A DNA stretch of 64,000 nucleotides. It comes from Pinus tabuliformis (lineage: Eukaryota > Streptophyta > Pinopsida > Pinales > Pinaceae). Below, piece after piece: positions 11,389 through 22,244 of this stretch (within the stretch, counting starts at the first letter, position 1; each line of letters opens with the position of its first letter). The translations under genes were made by a program, and so were the position numbers. The stretch is from contig CM062817.1 of assembly GCA_031772625.1 (NCBI GenBank), positions 886,204,184 to 886,268,183 on the forward strand, in the 5' to 3' direction. The notes beneath the pieces are model-generated. The model saw only the letters and a list, made by a program, of their open reading frames with translations, was not told the DNA's origin and searched no databases.

Positions 11389-11391
11389 TTT

Positions 11392-12456
11392 TTTTGTAGG
11401 GAAAAGTATCCGACTCGGATGACCCTAACCCACTCTAAGGGTGACAGTTCCTTAGCAACAACTGTAAAACAAACTACTGAAGGTTTACTTCTTTATGAAA
11501 GCAAAAGAGGATGGAGAAAGCACTAACCGTTGCCTTGCGCTTAATGTCGAATCCAAACTCTCCTCTTTGGCCGCTTGCTCCTAGCTCTTTGTCCTTCTGC
11601 TCGCCCAGCTGCAATGAGATCATGCACAATGACAAAGAGGGAAACTACAAGAGGCATGCAATCATAACTGGTTCATGGATTAGTGTAAACCAAACATGCA
11701 ATCATCACAATACATAATTAAAACAAGAGCACATAGAAGAACCTCAATAGCTTTTATTAATGAAGAAATAAAGGTTCTGAGAGGATTACAACCATTGCAG
11801 GCTCCAACCCAGCAACACCTCCCAGCAGAAAAAATTGCTCTTCTTCACCTCTCTCAAACAATCACCCAATAACTCAAGAATGAAACCAACAGCATATCAT
11901 TACTTTGCACAAAATTCCAGCCTCCTGAGCTCATAGGAGAGAGCTCAATATATAGATGAATTGAGAAAGGATGAGTCAGCTTGCAACTGATGTGTAGCTG
12001 CCTTGTGTCCCCTCTCTCTTCAGTTAATCTTCAATTGATCTTCAGTTCTTGAGTCCACTTGGTGAACCTTGCTTCCACTTGGAGAAACAAAGCCTCTGAC
12101 TCATCACAAGGCGAAATACCTGACCCAAGTGTCATTTTTGGAAGATTCCAAAGCAATGACTCACTGTGCCACATGTCCAAACTCGCCCAACGCAGGTGGG
12201 CTTTGTTCTACCTGCTTTGCAACGCAGGTACACCATGGAGCAGTTGTGTTTCAGCGCAGAAGCCTAGTGGAGCACCTGCTTTGATTTCAGGATTGCTTGT
12301 TTTTGAGTGTTTTCAGGTGGAGAACTGATCTGAGAGCTGTTGGTTTGCTGACCTTGTTCCTCTAGGGGTAGGAACATCATGTTTAGGGAACTTTGGATCC
12401 CTTGGATTATTGACAATTCATGCTTATTGCTGTAAGGCACAAAATTGTCTATAACA
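11392..12456 (-). repeat. Element B 5' LTR (right)
   Basis: 1065 bp, the partner of 4350-5414 with about six differences. Its outer end TATAACA is followed by the target duplication CATGT at 12457-12461. Confidence 0.9.
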
Positions 12457-13874
12457 CATGTCAAACCCAATGTTTTGCCCTAGGGAGCCCCATCACTATT
12501 CGTGAAGAAAAAGGATGGCACACTCCGATTGTGCATTGACTCTAAATAGTTAAATAAGGCCACGATAAGCAACAAGTATACTTTGCCTAGGATTGACGAC
12601 TTGTTTGAACAACTGAGAGGAGTTACAGTATTTTCAAAAATGGACTTGAGGTCCAATACCATCAAGTTTGGATTAAGGATCAGGATATCCACAAGATAAC
12701 TTTTAGAAGTAGATATGGGCATTATGAATTTGTGGTGGTGCCATTTGGGCTCACAAATGCTCCATCCACATTTATGTGTCTAATGAATATTGTCCTTGGC
12801 CCATATTTGGACAAGTTTGTATCAATTTTCATGGATCACATCTTGGTTTAGTCTAAGACCAACGAATAACATGAAGAAAATTTGAAAGTAATGTTGCAAC
12901 TATTGAGAGATAAAAATTTCTATGCCAAGCTTAGGAAATATAATTTCTACCAATCACAAGTTTAGTACTTGGGACATATAGTCTCTAAGGGAGTGGAAGT
13001 AGATCCAGAGAAGATCAAGTCCATCCAGAATGGCCTACTCGGAATGTTATAAAGGTTAGATTCTTGATGTATTTGTTTGTATATTATCGAAGGTTCAATC
13101 AAAATTTCTCAAGGATTGGGAATTCACTCACAATTTTGTAGAAGAAAGGAGTTAAGTTCCAATGAACATCAGAGTGCGCAATCAATTTTAAATAGTTAAA
13201 ACACTTGCTCACACATGCACCAGTATTGAGAATAGATGACTTGGAAAAATATTTCGTGGTTTTCCCAGATGCTTGCAAGGAATGACTTGGTGGAGTCCTA
13301 ATGCAAGAATAACGCAAATATTTTTCACTCTTCTTTAGGCTACAGGTTGGCCTTGCCCATAGCCTCCCTTGGAATTTGTTCACTTGGGATTCTTTCCATC
13401 ATTGCTTCCACCTGACTAAGAGGGGGACCATGCACTTCTTTATTGGTGCATTTGTTGGCGTGATTTGGCCAAGATGACAAACAAGAAAATAAATAAACAC
13501 AAAATTATACCCAACTACAGAACCAACTACTTACACTCAAAATAAAACATCTACAACAGTAGCTCTATGAACAACAACATGAAACCAAAAAAAATCATTA
13601 CATTTAGCTGTTGAAAATAAACACAAACTATTGCACAACTAATCAACAAAATCACTTAACAAACAACTACAACACAAAATAGATAACACAAATCCATATT
13701 TTTCATTACCACGAACAATATATACATAATAGGTAGCCCTCCCTGCCATGGCGGAAGGGAGGCTGCACAACCTATACAACCATACTCTATCAATGTTAAT
13801 GAGAGAAAACAGCTATAATTTGACTCTCTTCCATAACCCCTAACCCTAAAACCTTACCATGAGTTGGAGGGGAA

Positions 13875-15135
13875 TATTATAATGTTTTCCTAAAATATCT
13901 TCCAACACATTTTCCCTCCATGAAAAATTCAAGTTCATTTCGTTTACATTACATGTCATTTGCATTTTCTTTTTGCATTTACATGTTTATTTTACATTTA
14001 CATTTACAGTTCACACTTGTGCTCCAACAGTTATGTTGATTTCATGGAACTCTATGGTGTTGCCATTATTTTAGTCATAGTGTGAATTACATGAATAAGA
14101 ATGAATGTTTAGTTGTTGTTGTTCACTAATTTTGTTTGTGATTGGGACATGATTATGTGTGGCTATGCTCAACGTGACATGAACCTAATGTTAATCTGGG
14201 TTGTGTGGCCTAGAATTTTATGATGGATGACTTATAAATTTTGTGTGACCTTAGTCATTTACAGATGATGATTCTCATAATGAGTTTAATAGTAGACTAT
14301 GGTAGTATGAATAATTGAAGTATTTCTTTACTAAGTCATGAATGTTGTCTGAACTAGTTTTGGGGTTCTTGCCCCTTTTTATTGTCTTTGAATCCATTGT
14401 TTTTAAGCATTAAGAGGTGCTTTATTTTCTATCATTATTCATTCACCATCAACGAATTTTCAACCTTAGTCTCTTGTGCCTTAATCTAGAGATGTGAAGG
14501 TTAGCTCATCGCCTCTTCATAATTATTGTTGGTAAATGTCATTGATCAGTTCTACATGCCTCCAACCCTTAACACTCTAGGCCAAATTGGATTGAGAAGT
14601 AAAATGAAAGGAGCTAGGACCAAGATGGAAAATGCATTGCCTCGAGCTCTCTAAGTCAATTTGCAAGACAGGCATAGTTAAAAATACTAGTGGATGGTAT
14701 GACGTATGCACAAGTGAAACCTCGTCGGGTTGACATGTGCATGGGGAAGAGTCACCATGTGCATGTGAGGTTGGGTTTTTGGAAGGACCCAGGGACACGA
14801 TGGTAAAATGGACTGCAACTATCGGGAGAATCCACAACATTTTATGGAATTCCCAATTGTGCAGCCCTGGCCGATTTATGTTGTCGTATTGAATGAATGA
14901 CCATGGAACCTGCGAGTGCGATGACGTGGTTAGTGGGTCAGCTATCATGGGGAGTATTTGTGAATCACTAGGGGGTTGGACCAAGGCCCTAATTCCACAT
15001 GGAAGGTTCCAATGGGAAAATACATCTATAGGGGATGCCACACAAGAATTGTAAGAAGTGTAGGACAACCAGGGATGGTATGGCATGTCCATATTGGTTA
15101 CATGTGGGAGCCACATGGCGATGTGGCACTACCTG
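13875..15135 (+). repeat. Element A LTR shared by units 1 and 2, left part
   Basis: Follows a polypurine-like tract (13863-13874) and continues after unit C at 21996-22244, giving about 1.5 kb without C. It serves as the 3' LTR of unit 1 and the 5' LTR of unit 2. It matches 25773-26789 at roughly 95% by eye. The exact start is uncertain (13875 or the TG at about 13883). Confidence 0.65.
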
Positions 15136-16129
15136 TGTTATGCTCCTATACCAATAGGTGTCATATTTCATGATTGACTGGTAAAATCCCAAATATGTTC
15201 ATCATTTCCATGCTGCAAAGGTTCCATATTTTCAAAAAATCAAAAAATAAAAAAAATAAAAAGAAAAGAGGGTATGCCCTAAAAGAAAGATCAAAGGGAA
15301 AAAATAATGAAATGGTCAAAAAGAAAGGAAATGAACCCCAAATGAAGAAGACCAGGAAAGTGTGCTAGTCCAAAATGCCACTACTATTCTATTTTTGCAA
15401 AGAATTTCATTGTGTGCGATTATTTGACTCTTGCCATAGTCGATGGATGGCCAAACAGCTTAATCTTGGCCAGTTCATGTTTAAATTTCTTGTTTTAGAG
15501 ATAGAGAAAAAATCTGTCTAAACAGTTCAAGCTTGGCAGATAAGTAGTTAGGTAGAGAAGCAAAGGAGCTCAACAGCTAAATCTGAGACCTTGAAGAAAT
15601 AAGGGCAGACTTAGATAGGATGGCAGTTAAAAAAGAAAAAGAAAAAAAGAGTAAGGGTTTGTTAGTTTAAATGCACCCAAGGAAAAAGGAAGAAAAAATG
15701 TTAGGTATAATAGGCTAGGTAGGCAGTTTTGATGTTGCAGAAGCAGGCTTATAAGTAATTTTGTCTGTCAAAGGTGATTCATCTTATTACTATCATAAAT
15801 ACCATGGCAACTATGTGGTGACAGATCAAATGATGCATGTCTAACTTCCCTTCACACTTCTCCCAAAATCACTTACTAACCTCCCCCCAAGGATATTGAG
15901 ATCTGCTTAATGCTCCTAAGTCACTCCATTTCATGAAAAGCCAGAGGAAAATAATAGTCTTTCTTAATGCAAAGAAACCACATTTCTTGTGTAAAAATCC
16001 TCTTGGTCCGTCATCCTAAGTTATCCAACTTCATAGCTTGGCACCCTTTCATTTCCCTAAGCCTAAGTTTTTGACTTTACAACTTAGTGCTTTTTGTTCA
16101 AACACATCTTTCATATTAACACATTAACC

Positions 16130-17197
16130 TTTCTATATAAATCCCTATCCTAATGCCCCTTTCTCGTATTATATTAACATATAAAATAAAATAAAAAACC
16201 CCAAAATATTTACTATCCCACCCCCCGGCTAAACTATAGCCATATTTCGTTATTTTTAAGGGAATTACAGGTTTATCCGAAACATTGTAATAGCCCTTCT
16301 CGCTCAAACCCAAGATTTATTAACCTTTGGTTAATTAAATAACCATTCAATCAAACCCACAACCTCATAAACCAATGATATATCGCGCCCGAAAAATATT
16401 AAAAAACTTTTGATTTAATTAATCGAGTCCCACGTCGTAACCCTCTGCTTCCTCCGAAGAGTGCCAACTGTCCGATCGGCGCTCTCCCATCGGACAGACC
16501 ACAGCAATATCCCGACCCCCACCGCCGCTGTACTTTAAACCCTAGGGAACGGTGGTATCGCACCCGTACCAAGGACACGCGACATCCTCCCACCGTGCTC
16601 ACTGCCCTTCCACCCGAAACCACCTTGGCCGAGAAGCGGTGCGGGGCCAAACCACTTACCGCTCCCGCTGACCCCCCCCCCTGACGTCATCACCACGTTA
16701 TCCGCCACCTCAGCTCCGCGTCATCGCCATGTCAGCCTCCGTACCCCACGTCGCGACAAAACATCACGTCATGCTGACGTCAGCAACCCAAAAGCGCCAA
16801 AAAGCCCGCGAAGCCGAAATTTTGTTAAAAAACTCTTCAAAGTGTCATTTTCGCTCATTTCTATTAGTTGTTTTTACAAAACCGTTGCATACAAGTTAAC
16901 GTCCAAGCAGTTGCGCGAGCTACAATCCGCCACCCCGACCAGCAAAGACCACTCTCCTGTTGTTGCTCATCAATGAACCTGCAAATTACTCTCGTGCGCG
17001 TCCAAAGACACAGGTATTTACCCTATTCCACCTTCCGAACCTGTGTTTTTAGTTTTCCTCAGTAAAATTATACCTGTGAGAGCCAAATTCAAGAACAGAA
17101 CAGTCTGTTAGCCCACTGAAATTCACCAGAACTCCCATTTTTCCCCTTTTTCCCACAGAAACTTGACCTCCATCTTAAAAACACAGAGAATTGAATA
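16130..17197 (+). promoter_or_regulatory. Promoter-like GC-rich block upstream of C coding region
   Basis: A TATA-like TCTATATAAATCC lies near 16132. The block at about 16400-16820 is markedly GC-rich and keeps many CpG sites. It holds palindromic TGACGTCA at 16682-16689 and 16775-16782, plus TCACGTCA at 16764-16771 and other ACGT cores. TGACGTCA is a classic binding site for plant TGA/bZIP factors (established). Their clustering just upstream of the coding start at 17198 suggests a promoter or enhancer. Confidence 0.45.
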
Positions 17198-20100
17198 ATG
17201 GAAGCTCCCATGGCCCTCAATGTTGTGCCCCTCAATGCACCTCATAAAGACCTGGAGTGGTTACCCCTGGCTGATAGAGATTTTCAAATCCAAGACTTAA
17301 CTGGTGACCAAAACCACCTCCAAGCATTTTGTGAAATCAGGAACAGTCACCTAAGTAACTCTGACCTCTATGGAATATGGGAATCCAACCTGCCCATGTA
17401 CTACCTCCCCTCAGTCAATGTTTTTCCTGATATAATCCGCCTATGTTGTGCCAATTATGAACCTGCCCAAAGAGCAGTCAAGACTCCATCTGGAACTGTT
17501 CTCTTTTATATAACTCCTAAGTCCATAAATGAGATGTTACACTTCAAACCCATTCAGCCTCTGGCTCCTCTTTCTATGGGATTCTTGCTTGAGCAGGGCC
17601 CTAAAATGCCAAACTCAGAGATAACCTGCATTGTTCAAACATTTATGAGACCAGATTGCCAGCCCAAATTCCCACCTCCCTTTCTACATGTCTGGTTCAA
17701 TAAAGCTGAAAGATTCATCATTGATATGATATCCTTTGTCCTGGGATTGAAGATAAGTGAATATGTTGATGAGACCACCCTAGTTTTGTTATCCATATTT
17801 ACTCTAGGACAGCCCCCTGCTGTCAAATATGACTATGCTACTTTCATTGCCAACAAGATCCATGACCAATTCTTGAGTCTAGATAGAGGAGGAGTCTTCA
17901 AATATACCTCTTATATATATCATCTGTTCCTGTATTTCCAAACAGACAATTTTCAGTTTCCCATCAGAAAATTGGATTCTAAAGGAGAGCGGAGGTCTAT
18001 AATCTTTTGGACCTCAATCTTCCACAATATCCATGACTCCCCTTATACTTACTGTGAATTCATTGACTTGTTCATACAACCGGTTTCCTCTCTACTAATG
18101 AGAGCTCCTCCTCCTAGACTCTCTGGTGATATGCAGAAGATTTTATAGCTCTCCAAGAACTACAGAATAGGTGACTGGTACCTTTACCACAATCACATTG
18201 ATATCAGGATATATGGTTGTGAGTTGTGCCCTTATAAGCTGCCCAAGTATGTGCCCATGAGACTGTTTGCTCTGGAATATTTCAAGCAACTTAGTAATGC
18301 AAATTTAACTCATTTTTGCAATGTGAAGAAAAAATCTCAACTGAGGATAAGGAACCAATTAGGCCCCTTTATCATTAACAAAAGGGAAGCATGGCAAGAT
18401 GCTGATAAAATATTGGGGGAACAACTCAAATTAAAGAAGAGCTTTCGGTGGGTACCCTATGACCCAAATGGCTTTATCAGTGAAAGAAAAGTAAAAAACA
18501 GGCTATCAGCCTATAAACATTGTAGAATCCCTGAAATAGAGCAATTTTCTAATCAAGATGAGTGGGTAGAGGCCACATTGATAGAATATCTTACCGAGCA
18601 AGAGAAAATGAAACAAGCTATGAAAAATCTAGAAAAGACTCTTGACCTGGACTCTTTTGGATAGGTATTTTTCAAGCTGCCTCAGCAAACCGGAGTGGGT
18701 ACATCATCTGCTGGAACTTCACAGCAACCTGCCCAAGAAAGCACTACACCAGCTGCAGGGACATCAAAGGGCAAAGAAGTGCTAGATACAGAGCAGCACA
18801 TAATGACAGATCAGCCAGCAACATCAAAGGAACAGGGCCAAGGGAAAATTCCTCCTGTCTAGACCAAAGCACCAGAGATACCAGCATTACAGACTCCTCT
18901 AAATGAGGAAAGGGGCAGGAAAAGAGACAGAGAAGAGGCCACACCTGTAAGTGGACCAGCAGAGCAACCAGGGGCAAAAAGGCAAAGAATAAATCCTCTA
19001 CCTGAAGAGGAAATTATTGAGGAAACCATAGAAAGCCTAAGAGGCGAGAGGGCAACCAGCCCACAGATCTCCCCGGTAATAGAAACATCCACCAGCTCTC
19101 ATAGGCAGGACCTAGAAAGACAGCATAGTGTGGAAGTTTCCTCCACAAGGCCAAAAAGCAAGCAGGGCTCTGAGATCAAAAGGATATTCACAGAGATAAA
19201 AGCCCGGAATGACCCACTAAGGCTGCAACTTTATAATCAGCTTCTCAAGATGACCCCCGCCAACCAGCAAAGGTTAATGTCTGCATATGACATTAAAGAA
19301 GGAAAAATGATCTTGAGCCACTTTAAGCCTAAAGTGCAGCAGCCACAATCAGCAGTTGACTACATTAGAACAAATCTGGAGGTCCTTGCCAAAGACATTC
19401 ATCCTATGGACCAGATTGAGCTGCATAAGCAAACTGGAGAGATGGTCTACTCTACATTGGCAGATAAGGCAATGTTGGCTTATAAATTGCAGAACTCATT
19501 GAACAACACATCTGCCCAACTAGATTGAAGAAGGCATCTTCTTTAGACAAAGACAACAAAATAAAGTCTTTGGAAGATATTATCATCGAGCTAGGACATG
19601 ATTCCAAAGATGCCAAAGGAATAAAAGCATTGATGAAGAAGAAGGAAGAGGATATTGCTGCCCTCAGGAAACAATTGAAGCTGCCTACTACTATGCATCC
19701 ACAAACTACAGAGGTTGTACAACAAAAAGCAGAGGAGGACATGATGGACCTGCTTATGAAAATGAATGAGAGACTAAGTGAGACAGAGCAGGCATTGGAG
19801 AAAGCAATAAGAGAGAAGCAGGGAGAGTCGACCTCCCAGCCACCTGAAGTAGCTCCAACAGTCACAACTACCCCTCCAACATCAGCAACAGCAGCAATCA
19901 CCACAGGTACTTCAGCAACAACAACAGCAGCAGGCAGCAGCACTACCATGACCACAGAGGAGTTAATCAAAGCCATGGAGGAATTAAAACTCCAAGTATC
20001 AAAATTGAAAGAAGCCAAAGAGAAATTGGCAAAATTATAAGTGAGTTATGACAAATCCAAAATGACTGTGGTAGAAAAGACAAGAGAGGTGAAAGCATTA

Positions 20101-20821
20101 GAGAACAGGGTAAAAGCATGGGAAAGGACCTCTCTTTAGATAAGCCCCTGGGAGAAATCAAAGGCATTTTGTGGGCTAACATCAATCAATCCATTAGCAA
20201 TGTATGGAGATCTATTCAAACTATTTATGAGCAAATTGACTTGATAGCAGTAGCCCAAGTGGAAATTCAAAAGGCCAGAACTCTATTGGGACATATGCCC
20301 GAACAGGCCAACAGGCTAATCCATTTTTTGAATACTAAGACCAGTGAAGAACTAGCAGCACTGGACATCAAAGATAGGACAGGCACCATCCTAACAATCA
20401 AAAGAGTTCTGACCAAGAGAACCCTGATGCAGAATTTGGAAAGGAGGTGCCAGGATATGCAAGTGGAGATAGACTCTTTTATAGAAAGATTTGCAGTTTT
20501 GCATGAAAGGGGCTTTCCAAGTCTGTTGGGAAGAAATGAACGCCTGTTGAGACAAGTTGAGTACACGCACAAGTTGAATACACATGCTACTGATCAAGTA
20601 AATGCATCATCAAGTACTTCAACAGAGAAGGCCCTTCCATCTAGCCAAACTCTCTACAGCAACTTGGAAAATCTATTCTATATTGAGCATGAAGCGAAAC
20701 ATCTTTTTACAGTCCAGCCTAACTTCTTCAAGTACACAGACGCTGATGAGACTTTGAGAAAGCTACAAAGACATAATTTACCAGAAGAGCAGTGGTGGCA
20801 AAGCATGTTGGAAATCCTATA
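17198..20821 (+). pseudogene. Unit C coding region, unrecognised protein family
   Basis: About 3.6 kb of plus-strand coding-like DNA, broken in several places, read as separate open segments. The first (17198-18148, 316 codons, begins MEAPMALNVVPLN) has a compact globular feel, with FYITPKSINEMLHFKP near residue 106 and DMISFVLGLKISEYVDE near residue 177. The phrase 'open/close at a fixed position' before INEML recalls plant-mobile-domain or 'putative plant transposon' proteins, but I cannot confirm that. A Pro/Gln/Ser-rich stretch follows around 18670-19120. Later segments (19130-19528, 19525-20040, 20118-20822) are helical and charged, with coiled-coil-like heptads and a Thr/Ala/Pro-rich linker near 19850-19950. 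No zinc knuckle, protease, polymerase, integrase or transposase motif is visible. The function is unknown. Confidence 0.5.
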
Positions 20822-21995
20822 GGCATGTTTCAACTTTTGTTTTACCCAGGATACAACAGATACCATAAAGCAGAGAATAGGAACGGATAAGAGTCATGCG
20901 GGGCAACAGTCTATCAAATCAAAATTAAATACGCCCGACAAATCCGAGGCAACAGCGCGGAATATCAGTGGAAACAGCCACCAGCCGACTCACCGAGCTT
21001 ATAATCAACACATCTCACCAACTGAGCAGCCAGCACAACAGCATTTACGTCTTCATTTATTTCTCCCTATTTTCAAGATCATTTACTTCTTTTGTAAAGT
21101 AGGTAGAATGAGTTATTACTAGATATTATCTCTTTGAGATATTTTGTAAACACTTATGTATAAATACATCCCCAACCGAAATATTTGGGGTTGGTGATAC
21201 ATTTCTTAGACTGCGTTGTAACTCTGAAAACCTTCTGAATACAGAAGTTGCTGGAATCCATTATTGTTGGACTCTCTGGATGTGGAATTGATAGCAGAGG
21301 ACTTGTTACATAATTCTTGAATCATCTTATGGATCAATAAGTCCCTCTTACTTGTGTTTTTAGTTTCTGTGTTTACTATATCATATATGTTTTATGATCT
21401 GAATAATAGAGAAAAAGAATAACTCGGAATTTGTTTGTTTGCACTCTGTGTTCAATCTTTGTTATTATTAATGTTTTCTTCAGAATTAGCATAAACAAGA
21501 ATTCTTAATTGCTCCTGTTTCCCCTGGTTCTTACATCTTGAATATTAGCTAAGGAATTCTTAACTGCTCCCTAGCAATAATCATCCACTTTCCCTCTGTC
21601 TACATGATGAAGGATTCTTAATTGCCCTTCACCCACTGACTCCATCCCATCTGATTCCAGCTTATAAATTGTTCCATGATTGATTACCTTGCTCTGTAGT
21701 ACCACCCTCTGTCAAAGAAACCATATCCAGTAGTTCATCCTCATAGACTCCATTAGCCCAATGGACTGAACTTCTCAGATTTACACCCCTGTTCTATTGA
21801 ATATCACCATCCAAAAATCAAACAAACCCTTGTACTTCATAACTAGCCTAATATACCTTAAACAAAGCTAAATTATAAAGAGAGAGCCCTCTCTGGATGC
21901 AGATTGGTTAGAACCTGCATCTAAAAGATTGGTCTGTGGTTACTTCGGCTGTATTCCCTTTCTTACAACTTTTGGGAACAACCTGAGTGATAACA
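20822..21995 (+). other. Unit C 3' tail
   Basis: 1.17 kb without a gene. It contains a TATA-like TATGTATAAATAC near 21157 and a short hairpin (CCCCAACC..GGTTGG context) at about 21170-21196, reminiscent of an LTR promoter/R region. I see no matching copy at the 5' end of C. Three similar words AATTCTTAA(T/C)TGC recur near 21500, 21556 and 21612. Confidence 0.4.
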
Positions 21996-22244
21996 ACTGG
22001 ACAATCAATTTTCAAATGGTCGTAACTTTTAATATGGGAGTCAAATTTAGATAAAATTTATATTGTTGGAAATATCTTGGTGATTTGAATTTGATGACAA
22101 TATCAAAAAGTTAATTTCACTAACTTTGTAATAGAAGTATTTTTGTAACCCCGTCTTCGTAACGGACTATGGAGGTCAAGTTAATTAATAAGTAACACCT
22201 CTCACAACCTGAGAATAGCTAAGGGGGTAGGAGGGAGTGATGCA
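21996..22244 (+). repeat. Element A LTR shared by units 1 and 2, right part
   Basis: Continuation of the LTR interrupted by unit C; matches 1983-2230 closely and ends GAGTGATGCA before the primer site. Confidence 0.7.

Larger units (their letters stand above)
4350..12456 (-). mobile_element. Element B: young non-autonomous Ty3/Gypsy (Tat/Ogre-like) LTR element
   Basis: An 8.1-kb insertion with 1065-bp LTRs at both ends and a 5-bp target duplication CATGT (4345-4349 and 12457-12461). Removing it restores the A sequence still continuous at 24350-24370. Read on the minus strand it has a 5' LTR, a primer site resembling tRNA-Arg, a 1.5-kb leader, a single 585-codon gag/protease-like gene, a 2.6-kb non-coding 3' region and a G-rich polypurine tract. 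The primer site and tract are of the type used by Tat/Ogre elements (family knowledge). No reverse transcriptase, RNase H or integrase is visible, so it would depend on a partner. The LTRs differ at about six positions (about 0.6%), making it the youngest element here. Structurally it looks whole. Confidence 0.88.
1420..13874 (+). mobile_element. Element A, unit 1 (degenerate Ty3/Gypsy), host of element B
   Basis: First of three head-to-tail copies of one Gypsy-type LTR element. It shows the 3' part of an LTR (1420-2230), an initiator-Met primer site (2234-2244), a leader, a gag-like remnant around 3090-3500, an aspartic-protease remnant around 3610-3960 (reads like LVIEMEGMVANQFVLI followed by IDPSSNF), and reverse-transcriptase remnants before and after the nested element B (near 4260-4349 and 12462-13130). 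It is heavily broken, with many breaks, and no functional protein can be read. The RNase H and integrase parts seen in unit 3 are not recognisable here. The region near 13863-13874 (GTTGGAGGGGAA) looks like the polypurine tract before the next LTR. B's target duplication CATGT flanks the interruption, so B inserted after this unit was in place. Confidence 0.75.
15136..21995 (+). mobile_element. Unit C: unclassified insertion with a long unrecognised coding region
   Basis: 6.86 kb interrupts the A LTR between GGCACTACCTG and CTGGACAATC, words contiguous at about 1978-1993. The unit starts TGTTATGCTCC and ends GTGATAACA, so its termini are TGTTAT..ATAACA. The flanks ACCTG and ACTGG/AACTG suggest a 3-5 bp target duplication with one change. 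TG..CA termini and a short duplication are typical of LTR-element integration, but I could find no LTR pair inside. Contents: a non-coding 5' kilobase, a GC-rich upstream block with palindromic TGACGTCA sites, about 3.6 kb of plus-strand coding DNA, and a 1.2-kb tail. It could be an unusually long solo LTR, a gag-only derivative, or another transposon class. The coding part is broken in several places. Confidence 0.55.

Noticed and set aside
19452-20018. 188-codon minus-strand open frame
   Set aside because: Antisense shadow of the coding region of unit C; its Val/Ala/Ser-rich composition is the reverse of the Thr/Ala linker.
15136-21995. Unit C as a conventional LTR element with two LTRs
   Set aside because: I compared the first 2 kb with the last 1.2 kb and found no shared stretch; only the terminal six bases mirror each other.
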